Below, in pieces: positions 8,964-18,368 of a stretch of 64,000 nucleotides of DNA. The position numbers were made by a program, and so were the translations under genes. Under the pieces are notes generated by a model that saw only the letters and a list, made by a program, of their open reading frames with translations, was not told the origin of the DNA and made no database searches. The first letter of the stretch is position 1; each line of letters opens with the position of its first letter. Source of the stretch: Neptunicella marina. Its GTDB lineage: Bacteria > Pseudomonadota > Gammaproteobacteria > Enterobacterales > Alteromonadaceae. The stretch is taken from NCBI RefSeq assembly GCF_014270035.1, contig NZ_JACNEP010000014.1, forward strand, positions 1 through 64,000, read 5' to 3'.

Positions 8964-10611
8964 TAAAAAAAATAAACGCGTATGGCGCTTATATTCGCTT
9001 AACACCTTTTTTGTATCCTTACTTATTTTTGTATCGGTACTCCTGGCGGCGATCGCAACGCTGGTATATGAGCGCCTGAAAGAATTCGACGTTATCCTTG
9101 ATGAAATCAGCACCGAGTCGATCCCCGCAGCTTTGCACAGTAACCGGGTAAATAGTCAGGTGAACAGCCTGACATACCTGATCGACGGTCTTGCCCAGTC
9201 ATCAACTCAGGCATCGCGGCGTATCGCCAATCGTGAAGTCTCGGCCAAAGTAAGTGAGATCATGGCCATGATTGAACAACATGGCAAAGACGAATATCTG
9301 GCCATGCACATTCAATCAATGAAAGACGAACTGGAGCATCTCAACAGATTGATTGACCAGCGCTTATTGCTCGATGACACCATTAATAAACGCAAAACGG
9401 CTTTGTACAAATCCTACAACAAAATTATGGACTTTATGCTATCGCCTAATCATCGCTCAAATTTGTCCCCAACCAGCTTTTTATGGACGATTGAGCTGGC
9501 CGATATTGTCGCTACAGCTTCTGAATCACTTACCAGTGAACGGATAAATCAGGTTCGGCAAATTAATGAACTGGTAGATACGTTACTCAGCAAACAATAC
9601 CAGTCCATCGATAATTTACCGGAAAAAATGAAAACCAAAGCCACTCAGGTAACGGTTGAATTACAACGATTACTGTTAGGTGAAAGTGGCATGATAAATC
9701 TGCGTTCCGAGCAATTACGCTTAATGGGTCGCTCAATTGGCCGTGGTCATTTTGTACGCAATCTGGTGACGGATATTGCCAATTTATCGGAGTTTCGTTC
9801 CTACGAGCTGAATAACAGCATACAACTGGAAACATTAAAAACATCACAACGCATTAAACAGCAGATTAAATTGCTCGGTTTATTATCAGCATCAGCAGTA
9901 CTCGGTTTATTGATTGCGGTATATATGATCCGCCACCGGGTGGTTAATCGCCTGAATAAATTGAATAAAAAAATTCAGTCGCACATTGATGGTGAACCGT
10001 TACAGGTTGATATTCGTGGCCAGGATGAAATTGCTGATATTGCCCGGTCTTTTCGTTATTTCACCCGCACAATTGAAATTCAGCAACAGCAGTTACAGGA
10101 GTTATCTTTAACAGATGGGTTAACTGGTATTGCCAACCGCCGGGCTTTGGATGAACATTTGCCAACCTATCTGCAGTCGGCTATCCGCCACCACTGGCCG
10201 GTATCGTTACTACTGATGGACGTGGATTATTTTAAACCATACAACGATAATTACGGCCACAATAAGGGAGACGAATGTCTGCAACAGATCGCCAAAATAC
10301 TCACCCGATGTAAAAGACGGGATGAAGATTTTGTAGCGCGTTATGGTGGTGAGGAGTTTGTTTTTGTTTTACCACAAAGCGATAACAGAGGCGCCGAGCT
10401 TGTTGCTACCTTATTGCAACAGGCAATTGAAGAACAGCGCATCCCCCATGAGCACAGCCTTGTCGCAGATCATGTCACTATGAGTATCGGTATTGCAACC
10501 TTCCATTACGACGATCCTATATCAGCCGATCAGCTGTTAAAAAATGCCGACACAGCCTTATATGAAGCCAAAAATCTTGGCCGAAATCGCTTTGTTAGTT
10601 TTATAGAATAA
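8953..10611 (+). CDS. Membrane diguanylate cyclase with periplasmic sensor and HAMP domain
   Basis: 552 residues. Transmembrane helix 1 at about 17-38, a large helical periplasmic domain at about 40-305, helix 2 at about 307-326, HAMP at about 327-378, a short coiled linker, and GGDEF at about 385-550. The active site is RYGGEEF (GGEEF at 465-469) with substrate/metal residues in LLMDVDYFKPYNDNYGH. An RxxD inhibitory site (RDED, 456-459) sits five residues upstream, so product inhibition is likely. It should make c-di-GMP from two GTP. The all-helical sensor is of the kind seen in sensors that listen to a periplasmic binding protein, and the overlapping upstream gene is an exported UshA-like protein. 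Start is inferred from the overlap; a nearby GGAAAA serves as ribosome site. Confidence 0.93.
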   Translation: MTVNKKNKRVWRLYSLNTFFVSLLIFVSVLLAAIATLVYERLKEFDVILDEISTESIPAALHSNRVNSQVNSLTYLIDGLAQSSTQASRRIANREVSAKVSEIMAMIEQHGKDEYLAMHIQSMKDELEHLNRLIDQRLLLDDTINKRKTALYKSYNKIMDFMLSPNHRSNLSPTSFLWTIELADIVATASESLTSERINQVRQINELVDTLLSKQYQSIDNLPEKMKTKATQVTVELQRLLLGESGMINLRSEQLRLMGRSIGRGHFVRNLVTDIANLSEFRSYELNNSIQLETLKTSQRIKQQIKLLGLLSASAVLGLLIAVYMIRHRVVNRLNKLNKKIQSHIDGEPLQVDIRGQDEIADIARSFRYFTRTIEIQQQQLQELSLTDGLTGIANRRALDEHLPTYLQSAIRHHWPVSLLLMDVDYFKPYNDNYGHNKGDECLQQIAKILTRCKRRDEDFVARYGGEEFVFVLPQSDNRGAELVATLLQQAIEEQRIPHEHSLVADHVTMSIGIATFHYDDPISADQLLKNADTALYEAKNLGRNRFVSFIE

Positions 10612-11613
10612 TTAGCCGCCAGCGTCACATACACTTTCACGTTCGATTAAGTGTGGTGACAATACATGTTGCAACTGCATTGAGCTGTTTTCATAGGCCC
10701 GGTTTAAGATCCAGCGCGCGGCCATCTGGCCAATTTCTTTCATCGGATAGCGGATCGTAGTTAGGCGGGGGGTCAGGTAATTACTGAATTCCACGTCATC
10801 GAATCCAACAACAGACACACTTTCCGGTACCTTTAAGCCCGCGTCACGCAAAGCACCGATGGCACCCGATGCCATTTCGTCGTTACCACATGCTACAGCG
10901 CTGAATTTTTTACCGGCGTTTAACAGGGTTTCAATGCCTTCTACCCCTGAATGAACCTGAAAGTCACCTTCATAAATCAGTGATTCATCATACGCAATAT
11001 TCGCCTCTGCCAGCGCTTCTTTATGCCCCTGCAAACGTTCTATTGCATCCGATTTCCACAACGAACCGGCGATATAAGCAATGTCACGATGGCCTTTATC
11101 GATCAACGCTTTACTGGCGAGATATCCACCAAAATGGTTATCGAGGCTGATGCAGTTATCTTCTATCGCTTCAATAACCCGGTTAACCAGCACAAAAGGC
11201 ACTTTTTGTTTGGCAAGTTCAATCAGATATTCATCACTGGTAGACTCAAGATGCAAAATAAGCGCATCGCAACGGCGCATAAGTAACGCTTCAATCGCAC
11301 TCTTTTCATCTTTTTCATTACTGTGTCCGGTCATAATAAACATATGTTTATTGGCGCGGCGTAATACTTCTTCCGAACCGGACATCATAATACCAAAGGA
11401 GCCGTACAGCTGAGGAACCACATACCCTACCGTGTTGGTTTTGTTTGAGGCGAGGGACTGGGCAATAGAATTGGGTCGGTAACCCAATTCTTTCATTGCC
11501 GCTTCCACCAGTTTACGGGTTTCAAGTTTAACTGAGTCGGCGTTGTTAATAACGCGCGACACCGTAGCCGATGACACCTTTGCCAACTCAGAAACTTGTT
11601 TGATGGTTACCAT
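10612..11613 (-). CDS. LacI family transcriptional regulator of the beta-glucan locus
   Basis: 333 residues. The N-terminal helix-turn-helix reads VTIKQVSELAKVSSATVSRV, followed by a hinge (RPNSIAQSLAS) and a periplasmic-binding-protein-like effector domain. It is the last gene of a GH1-transporter-regulator unit transcribed leftward. The palindromes TGTAAACGCTTACA (14420), TGTAAGCGCTTACA (15666) and TGTAAGCGCTTTCA (26250) have the LacI-family operator form with a central CG and precede GH1, GH3 and GH30. The effector is probably a glucan-derived disaccharide or glucose; this is inferred from context. Its stop directly abuts the convergent cyclase gene. Confidence 0.9.
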   Translation of the reverse strand: MVTIKQVSELAKVSSATVSRVINNADSVKLETRKLVEAAMKELGYRPNSIAQSLASNKTNTVGYVVPQLYGSFGIMMSGSEEVLRRANKHMFIMTGHSNEKDEKSAIEALLMRRCDALILHLESTSDEYLIELAKQKVPFVLVNRVIEAIEDNCISLDNHFGGYLASKALIDKGHRDIAYIAGSLWKSDAIERLQGHKEALAEANIAYDESLIYEGDFQVHSGVEGIETLLNAGKKFSAVACGNDEMASGAIGALRDAGLKVPESVSVVGFDDVEFSNYLTPRLTTIRYPMKEIGQMAARWILNRAYENSSMQLQHVLSPHLIERESVCDAGG

Positions 11614-11637
11614 GTAAGCGTACTTCCTTTGTTATTA

Positions 11638-12978
11638 TCAGGCTGTTGTCTGGCGGTTGATCCCCGTCTCAGCCTGCAGGTTGGCCAGAACCTGATTATT
11701 TAGCTTGTAATTGCGCATCACCAGGGCGACCAGAACCGAGCCAACTGCCGGGAATATGGTAAATGACAGTAATATTCCCATTTTTGTCTCTTCTGTTTGG
11801 GCTATTTCAGCCTGATATCCGTAATAAGCCAGTAACCAACCAGCAATAGCACCACCCAGTGCGACCCCCAGTTTAATAAAAAATACCACTGAGGAATAGG
11901 TCATTCCGGTAATTCTTACCCCGGTTTTCCATTCACCATAATCGACACTGTCGGCAATTTTTGCCCATAACAAAGGCGTGGCCATTTGCAGAAACATACC
12001 CCACAGGAAATACAGCACAAATGCCAGTGCAATTTGTTCTGCACCAACAAAAAAGCTCACAACACAAATAAATGCCGCAATCAGCTGTAATCCGATATAA
12101 GCCTTAATTTTGCTGACTCGTTTCGCCAGCGGTTGCGCCAGCGCACAGCCGATCATATTACCTATCATGCCAACCGTAACAAAAGTGGTAATCAGGTCTT
12201 CACGCAACAGGTAGTATTTAATGTAATAAATGGCGAGTGTGGTCCTAAGAACCATACCCGTTAATAAAAATACTGCGGCAATGCACAGAATTCGCCATTG
12301 ATCATTTTGCCACAGAGATGCAGCTTCTTTAGCAAAACTCACCTTCGTATCATTTACCGGAGCAACCCGCTCCCTGGTGCCAAAGAAACAAATCAGAAAT
12401 AACACAACGCCAACAATACTCATGGCCATCATGGCTCGCTGATAACCAATCGCAGGATTACCGTTTCCAAAGTAATCAACCATTGGCAGTGTTAGTGAGC
12501 TCACCAGTAACCCACCTGTCATGCCTAATACAAAGCGATAACTTTGCACTGATACACGTTCATCCACATCAGCAGTTAACACGCCACCCAGCGCTGAATA
12601 AGGAATATTAATTGCGGTATAAGCCAGCATTAACAAACCATAAGTTAAATAGGCATAAATGATTTTATTTTCAGCACTTAAATCCGGCGTGGTAAAAGCA
12701 ATGACACTGCATATGCCAAAAGGAATGGCTAAAAATAACAGATAAGGGCGGAATTTACCCCAGCGCGATTTAGTACGGTCGGCTAAAGACCCCATAACCG
12801 GGTCAGTTACTGCATCAAAAATACGTACCACCAAAAACATGGTACCGGCCACCGCTGGCGACAAACCAAAAATGTCAGTATAAAAATAGGTTTGAAACAA
12901 CATAATGGTCTGGAAAATGAAGTTACTGGCCGTGTCCCCCAACCCATAAGCAATTTTTTCTCTGATTGAAACTTTCAT
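11638..12978 (-). CDS. GPH-family (MelB-like) sugar:cation symporter
   Basis: 446 residues with 12 predicted hydrophobic helices. The N-terminus KIAYGLGDTASNFIFQ and the loop DAVTDPVMGSLADRTKSRWG are diagnostic of the glycoside-pentoside-hexuronide family, in which the Asp residues of the DxxxDP segment take part in cation coupling. It sits between the GH1 gene (28 bp upstream) and lacI, so it should import the oligosaccharide or disaccharide that cytoplasmic GH1 hydrolyses. The exact sugar is inferred as a beta-glucan fragment. Confidence 0.9.
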   Translation of the reverse strand: MKVSIREKIAYGLGDTASNFIFQTIMLFQTYFYTDIFGLSPAVAGTMFLVVRIFDAVTDPVMGSLADRTKSRWGKFRPYLLFLAIPFGICSVIAFTTPDLSAENKIIYAYLTYGLLMLAYTAINIPYSALGGVLTADVDERVSVQSYRFVLGMTGGLLVSSLTLPMVDYFGNGNPAIGYQRAMMAMSIVGVVLFLICFFGTRERVAPVNDTKVSFAKEAASLWQNDQWRILCIAAVFLLTGMVLRTTLAIYYIKYYLLREDLITTFVTVGMIGNMIGCALAQPLAKRVSKIKAYIGLQLIAAFICVVSFFVGAEQIALAFVLYFLWGMFLQMATPLLWAKIADSVDYGEWKTGVRITGMTYSSVVFFIKLGVALGGAIAGWLLAYYGYQAEIAQTEETKMGILLSFTIFPAVGSVLVALVMRNYKLNNQVLANLQAETGINRQTTA

Positions 12979-13005
12979 CTTATTGTTATTCCTAAACTAA
13001 CCGCG

Positions 13006-14337
13006 TTAACCACGGTTACTGATCAGATCCCGGTAAGCATATGCACTGGCTTTGGGTGTGCGTTTTTGTGTTTGATAATCCACATAAACGATGCCAAAAC
13101 GTTTAACGTATCCTTCCGCCCACTCAAAGTTGTCCATTAAACTCCAGACAAAATATCCGGTAATATTGACGCCGGCTTCAATAGCATCATTCACCGCATT
13201 GATATGACTATTCAGGTAACGTAAACGTTGTTCATCATAAACCTGATCATTTTCAATTTTATCTACCGTGGCAGCGCCGTTTTCGGTGATCATCATCGGC
13301 GGCAAGCTGTATTTTTGATGCAGTGACACTAATAAATCAGTGAAAGCTGATGGACATACCTCCCAGCCCATATCCGTCAGTTCGACATTTTCGGGCATAA
13401 TTTGCTCAAACCAGTTCCCGGCATGAGCCTGATAAATCGCGCGGGTGTAATAATTAATACCAAGGAAATCAATCTTCTGACTGATGATATCCATATCGCC
13501 ATCGACGATATCCGGTTGCTGTTCAGTCGGCAATAAATTTATAACATCCGGATAACAACCATCCATAATAGGTTTGATGTACCACTGATTAAGGTATTCA
13601 TCTGCGATGTCGGTGGCTCGTTTATCGGCATCACTGTCCGTTAACGAATAACAAGGCGTAAAATTCAGCACAATTCCATTTACTGTATCCGGACTGTTTT
13701 TATCTAACACCTGCATAGCCAGACCATGCGCCAACAGAAGGTGATGTGCCGCTTTCCGCCCTTTGTCCCTGCCAGTTAAACCGGGCGCATGAACACCAAT
13801 TTCATAGCCTAAATAAGCACTGCAGAATGGTTCGTTGAGGGTAGCGTAAGAATACACACGGTCACCAAATGCCTGGCTGATTTTGTCAGCATAGTCTGCA
13901 AACTGGTACGCAGTATCACGATTTAACCAGCCACCTTTATCTTCGAGATGCTGAGGCAGATCCCAGTGATATAAGGTGACATAAGGTTTAATGCCCGCTT
14001 CATTAAGTGCATCAAGTAATTGTACGTAAAAATCTACGCCGGTCTGATTTAACTCACCATTTTCTTTGATCACCCGTGGCCACGACACCGAAAAACGATA
14101 GGCATCAACACCAAGTGATTTGATCAACTCCACATCCTGTTGCCAGTGTTTGATATGTTCACAGGCGTATTCTCCATTGGAGTTATCCGCTATTTTGCCC
14201 GGTGTTGCGCAAAAAGTGTCCCAGATACAGGGTAAACGTGAATCTTTGGCACCCTCAATCTGAAAAGATGCAGTGGCAGTGCCAAAGGTAAATTCCGGAC
14301 TCAGCATATTGCTGTTAGTCGGTAGAGATATTTTCAT
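13006..14337 (-). CDS. GH1 beta-glucosidase
   Basis: 443 residues, the usual length of a bacterial GH1 TIM barrel, without a signal peptide and so cytoplasmic. The acid/base is E169 in TLNEP and the nucleophile E352 in ITENG. The N-terminal FGTATASFQIEGA and the C-terminal DNFEWAEGYVKRFGIVYVDY are family signatures. It removes terminal glucose from imported beta-glucosides. It is the first gene of the leftward operon GH1-symporter-lacI, with a LacI operator 83 bp upstream of the start. GH1 enzymes vary in linkage preference, so specificity is assigned only as beta-glucoside. Confidence 0.94.
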   Translation of the reverse strand: MKISLPTNSNMLSPEFTFGTATASFQIEGAKDSRLPCIWDTFCATPGKIADNSNGEYACEHIKHWQQDVELIKSLGVDAYRFSVSWPRVIKENGELNQTGVDFYVQLLDALNEAGIKPYVTLYHWDLPQHLEDKGGWLNRDTAYQFADYADKISQAFGDRVYSYATLNEPFCSAYLGYEIGVHAPGLTGRDKGRKAAHHLLLAHGLAMQVLDKNSPDTVNGIVLNFTPCYSLTDSDADKRATDIADEYLNQWYIKPIMDGCYPDVINLLPTEQQPDIVDGDMDIISQKIDFLGINYYTRAIYQAHAGNWFEQIMPENVELTDMGWEVCPSAFTDLLVSLHQKYSLPPMMITENGAATVDKIENDQVYDEQRLRYLNSHINAVNDAIEAGVNITGYFVWSLMDNFEWAEGYVKRFGIVYVDYQTQKRTPKASAYAYRDLISNRG

Positions 14338-14419
14338 TCCAGCTCTCTTAATCAGCTTATTTTATTTATTTAAATTTGTTGCTGCAGTTAGCTTTCCCGC
14401 TTCTTCACAACAACACACA

Positions 14420-14433
14420 TGTAAACGCTTACA
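14420..14433. promoter_or_regulatory. LacI-type operator upstream of GH1
   Basis: TGTAAACGCTTACA, a 14-bp palindrome with one imperfect pair, 83 bp before the GH1 start. It matches the copies before GH3 and GH30. Confidence 0.8.
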
Positions 14434-14447
14434 AAACATTCCAATTT

Positions 14448-14492
14448 AAAACCGCCAGTGTAAATGACCTGTCTGTCTTACACAGGCGGTTT
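14448..14492 (-). terminator. Terminator after the polysaccharide deacetylase
   Basis: Thirteen-base arms ACCGCCAGTGTAA (14451-14463) and TTACACAGGCGGT (14478-14490) pair with one mismatch. On the minus strand TTTTAAATT follows. It begins only a few bases beyond the deacetylase stop. Confidence 0.65.
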
Positions 14493-14495
14493 AAT

Positions 14496-15341
14496 TTATC
14501 TGTTATTTTTTGTTTGGGTTTGCTGTTGTCGTACATAACGACTGATATCAGCAAACGTTGCCACCCAATAGTCCTGCTTATGTTTGGCCAGGTAGGCTAA
14601 CAAAGCTTCGTGTGCCTCGGCACTGTTGCTCAGATAATCCCCTCCAATACCGTGGAAAGTAAAATTTGCCATGGTGCCCTTTTCTCTGGCTTTTTTTACG
14701 AAGGCAATCAACTGCTCTGCACTTTGCTCAGCGGGCGCCCATACACCGGTATTACCCATATCATAACCTTGCATGGTATCCGGCACATCACCACCAACTA
14801 CTTTTATGCCTAAAAATTTATCTTTAATTCCAATGACATAGTCTTTACCGTCAGCCAGTATATCACCACAAGGCAAAGTGTAGGTGCGTTCAGTTTTGCC
14901 GTCTATCGCGTGTAATAAGGTATTGGCCAGATCGATCTCCTGATGGATTTCATCAAGTTTGTAACTATCCAAATCATGATAAGGAATCACCCAGTCACGA
15001 TTAGGTTTTGAACCACGACATGGATGATAAATTGTATGATTACCCAATTCATGGCCGTTGGCAGCGGCTTTACGCCATTCTCTTAAACGGGTTTTGAGTG
15101 TTGGAGCATCCAAACGCAGATAAAAAGAACCTTTAAAACCATACTTATCCAACTGGGGGATCGCTGTATCTAACTGACTATTTAATGAATCGTCATAAGC
15201 CAGGTTAACCGCAGCTTTTGCCCCGTTTGGCCACACAAAACCACCTTCTGTACTGGCTTGAGCATAATGAGTGGTCAGTAACATAAAACTGGTGATAGCC
15301 AGAATATGACGCGTATTTTGTTTTATTAATCTAACTAACAT
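14496..15341 (-). CDS. Secreted polysaccharide deacetylase (CE4/NodB-like)
   Basis: 281 residues with a signal peptide (about 1-29, ending YAQAS). The NodB-homology motifs are present in modified form: NLAYDDSLNSQ carries the D50-D51 pair (the canonical motif is TFDDG), and GHELGNHTIYHP carries H102 and H106 as HxxxH metal ligands. The family removes acetyl groups from chitin, xylan, peptidoglycan or related glycans, or has other carbohydrate amidase/esterase roles. It sits between GH1 and GH3 but is separated from GH1 by its own terminator. No LacI operator lies directly before it except the shared divergent one at 15666. Substrate unknown; acetylated polysaccharide is the contextual guess. 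Confidence 0.85.
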   Translation of the reverse strand: MLVRLIKQNTRHILAITSFMLLTTHYAQASTEGGFVWPNGAKAAVNLAYDDSLNSQLDTAIPQLDKYGFKGSFYLRLDAPTLKTRLREWRKAAANGHELGNHTIYHPCRGSKPNRDWVIPYHDLDSYKLDEIHQEIDLANTLLHAIDGKTERTYTLPCGDILADGKDYVIGIKDKFLGIKVVGGDVPDTMQGYDMGNTGVWAPAEQSAEQLIAFVKKAREKGTMANFTFHGIGGDYLSNSAEAHEALLAYLAKHKQDYWVATFADISRYVRQQQTQTKNNR

Positions 15342-15769
15342 GTAACACCTTAAAATAAGCCTGAATGTGTTTTATTCACCGGACATCCTTGCCACAATGA
15401 CACTGAAGTTTGATTTGGCTAAGTGGAGATTCATTTATTTGCTTTTTCTGTACCTGATAAAACATTGCAAACAAGGTCAGTTATCAGGAATCCCACTACA
15501 TTCCAAATTACATTTATTTAACATTCAAACTTACAATAAAATAAATTATTGAAATTCATTAGCGCGTTGTGAATATGCGGTAAATCAGGCGTTAAAGCCG
15601 CTAAATACATAATATCTGCCCACAAAAACAAAAAAAACATTGCAATAAAATCAAAAAACTGCAAATGTAAGCGCTTACATAAGTAGAGTATAATTCTAAC
15701 ATTAGGTCAACATTTTTTAATCAATTTTGTCCTGATGGACAAGTAAACAACAAAGAGGGTTCCAACCCA
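15342..15769. other. Divergent intergenic region between deacetylase and GH3
   Basis: 428 bp, strongly AT-rich, holding promoters for both divergent genes and the LacI operator at 15666-15679. No credible gene or RNA was found in it. Confidence 0.6.
15666..15679. promoter_or_regulatory. LacI-type operator upstream of GH3
   Basis: Perfect 14-bp palindrome TGTAAGCGCTTACA, 90 bp before the GH3 start codon. It is the best copy of the local operator. Confidence 0.85.
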
Positions 15770-18292
15770 ATGAACAAAAATCTACGACTTTCAGCCGTGG
15801 GATTAACCATCGCCCTGACACTTCAGGCGTGTGGAAGCGATAATGCCTCAACCACGAATAACGCTGCTGAACCAGCAAAAACGCCGCAAATCTGGCCAAA
15901 GCTGGATATTAAAGTCAAACAGGATCCACAGGTTGAAAAACGGGTTAGTGATATTCTGGCAGGCATGACAGTTGAACAAAAAGTCGCACAAACCATTCAG
16001 CCAGAAATCCGTGATATTAGTGTTGAAGACATGCGCCAGTATGGTTTTGGCTCTTATCTTAATGGTGGAGGCTCATTTCCCAATGGGGATAAACATGCCA
16101 GTGTTGAAGATTGGGTTAAATTAGCCGAATCCATGTATCAGGCATCAATAGACGATTCACTGGATGGAACCAGCATCCCAACCATGTGGGGAACCGACGC
16201 GGTGCATGGTCATAACAATGTTATTGGCGCTACCCTGTTCCCGCATAACATTGGCTTAGGTGCAGCGCATAATCCTGATTTGATCAGAAAGGTGGCACAG
16301 GCAACAGCAGAAGAAGTAATGGCAACCGGAATCGACTGGGTGTTCGCCCCCACCGTAGCAGTTGTACGTGATGACCGCTGGGGTCGCACATATGAAGGTT
16401 ACTCAGAAGATCCGGAGATAGTAAAACAATATGCAGCTTCCATCGTAGAAGGATTACAGGGTGAACCCGGTAAGGATTTCCTTAATCAGTATCATGTTAT
16501 CAGCACCACAAAACACTTCCTGGGTGATGGTGGCACTGAAAAAGGTGATGATCAGGGCGATAACCTGGCCTCAGAACAGGAATTGCTTGATATTCACGCA
16601 CAGGGCTATGTAAGCGGTCTGGAAGCCGGTTCTCAAAGTGTAATGGCGTCATTTAACAGCTGGCATGGCGTAAAAAATCACGGCAATAAATACCTGTTAA
16701 CCGACGTCCTAAAAGAGCAAATGGGCTTTGATGGTTTTGTTGTAGGTGACTGGAATGGTCACGGACAAATCCCGGGCTGTAGCAATGAAAACTGTCCCCA
16801 GGCACTGAACGCAGGGCTGGATGTATATATGGTGCCCACGCAGGCATGGAAACCTTTATACGAAAATACCGTTAAGCAGGTCAAAAACGGTGAGATCCCT
16901 ATGTCACGCCTCGACGATGCTGTCAGCCGTATTTTGCGGGTAAAAGTGCGGGCAGGATTATTTGACAAACCTTCACCTGCGAATCGCCCCCTGGCTGCCA
17001 AAGCGGAATTAATTGGTTCAGATAAACACCGTGCAATCGCTAAGGATGCAGTACGTCAGTCACTGGTATTACTTAAAAATGCCGGGCAAATTCTGCCACT
17101 TGCGCCTCAAAGCCGCATATTAGTGGCTGGTGATGGTGCGGATAATATAGGCAAACAAAGTGGTGGCTGGACGATTACCTGGCAGGGTACAGGCAATCAA
17201 AACAGTGACTTCCCGGGTGCCACGTCAATTTGGGATGGTATTAAAAAACATGTGGAGCAAGCGGGTGGCCAGGCAGTATTAAGCGAACATGGTGATTATC
17301 AGCAAAAACCGGATGTGGCCATTGTGGTATTTGGTGAGAACCCCTATGCCGAAGGCAATGGCGATTTGGATAACCTCGAATATCAGCGTGGCAATAAAAC
17401 CGATCTGGCGCTGCTTAAAAAGCTTAAAGACGCAGGGATTCCGGTAGTAAGTGTGTTTATTTCTGGACGTCCTATGTGGGTAAATCCTGAATTAAATGCA
17501 TCGAATGCCTTTGTTGCCGCCTGGTTACCTGGATCTGAAGGTGACGCTGTCGCCGACGTTTTATTCAAAACGGCCAACAATGAAGTAAATTATGATTTCA
17601 GTGGTAAATTGTCATATAGCTGGCCAGCCAGTCCGTCACAAACAGTCAACCGCAATGATGCAACTTACAACCCGTTACTTCCTTACGGTTTCGGCCTGCA
17701 TTATGGAGATAACGAGGTACTTGCGGCTGATTTAAATGAAAACAGCAATACCAATGCAAGTGCACTTGCGCCACTTAAACTTTATCAATTAACCTTCCAG
17801 CCACCATGGCAGTTACGTGTTATCACCAATGGTCAAATGGCAGCGATGAACTCCAATGTGTTAAATACCGAACAGGTATCTATCCGCACCACGGATTATC
17901 ACTTACAGGAAGATTCACTTAAAATTCAGTGGCTGGATAAAGGTCAGGCAACAGTGACATTTGCGGATAACTTCCCTAAAGATTTGCGCCCTTATCAGGA
18001 ACAAAATGCTGCTATTAGTTTTGATATAAAAGTAAATCATGCGGCTGATGCAGCTGTGGCGCTAAGCATGGCATGCGAAGGGGGCTGTCAGGATCGTTTC
18101 GACATCAGCGATAAACTGAACGCATTGCCGTTAAACGAATGGCAGACTATGCGCATAGATTTGAACTGCTTTAGCGGTGTGGATTTCGCTAAAATTTATA
18201 GTCCTTTCGCTTTAACCTCAAGCGGTAAACTGGATATTACCATCAGTAATCTGATGCTGGCTCCTAATAAAGCCAGCGACCAGTGCCAGTAA
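15770..18292 (+). CDS. GH3 family exo-beta-glucosidase lipoprotein with C-terminal CBM-like domain
   Basis: 840 residues. A lipobox at LQAC (Cys21) makes it an envelope-anchored lipoprotein, probably outer membrane or periplasm. The GH3 N-domain runs from about 50 to 420 with KHF (248-250) and the nucleophile D327 in GFVVGDWNG. The C-domain (about 430-650) contains the acid/base region. Residues about 680-840 form an extra beta-rich module like those of ExoP-type exo-1,3/1,4-beta-glucanases. It would release glucose from beta-glucan oligosaccharides before uptake. A LacI operator lies 90 bp upstream and a strong terminator downstream, so it is a single-gene unit of the same regulon as GH1 and GH30. 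Confidence 0.93.
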   Translation: MNKNLRLSAVGLTIALTLQACGSDNASTTNNAAEPAKTPQIWPKLDIKVKQDPQVEKRVSDILAGMTVEQKVAQTIQPEIRDISVEDMRQYGFGSYLNGGGSFPNGDKHASVEDWVKLAESMYQASIDDSLDGTSIPTMWGTDAVHGHNNVIGATLFPHNIGLGAAHNPDLIRKVAQATAEEVMATGIDWVFAPTVAVVRDDRWGRTYEGYSEDPEIVKQYAASIVEGLQGEPGKDFLNQYHVISTTKHFLGDGGTEKGDDQGDNLASEQELLDIHAQGYVSGLEAGSQSVMASFNSWHGVKNHGNKYLLTDVLKEQMGFDGFVVGDWNGHGQIPGCSNENCPQALNAGLDVYMVPTQAWKPLYENTVKQVKNGEIPMSRLDDAVSRILRVKVRAGLFDKPSPANRPLAAKAELIGSDKHRAIAKDAVRQSLVLLKNAGQILPLAPQSRILVAGDGADNIGKQSGGWTITWQGTGNQNSDFPGATSIWDGIKKHVEQAGGQAVLSEHGDYQQKPDVAIVVFGENPYAEGNGDLDNLEYQRGNKTDLALLKKLKDAGIPVVSVFISGRPMWVNPELNASNAFVAAWLPGSEGDAVADVLFKTANNEVNYDFSGKLSYSWPASPSQTVNRNDATYNPLLPYGFGLHYGDNEVLAADLNENSNTNASALAPLKLYQLTFQPPWQLRVITNGQMAAMNSNVLNTEQVSIRTTDYHLQEDSLKIQWLDKGQATVTFADNFPKDLRPYQEQNAAISFDIKVNHAADAAVALSMACEGGCQDRFDISDKLNALPLNEWQTMRIDLNCFSGVDFAKIYSPFALTSSGKLDITISNLMLAPNKASDQCQ

Positions 18293-18313
18293 CCTGTAGT
18301 TCAAAATAGTGAC

Positions 18314-18341
18314 AAAAAAGCGCCCCAGGGCGCTTTTTTTT
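18314..18341 (+). terminator. Rho-independent terminator after GH3
   Basis: AAAAAAGCGCC, loop CCAG, GGCGCTTTTTT: a GC-rich stem with a T-run, 22 bp past the GH3 stop. The A-tract also lets it act on the convergent gene. Confidence 0.9.
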
Positions 18342-18368
18342 ATGGCATTCCTACCTGGTTCTACAAGC

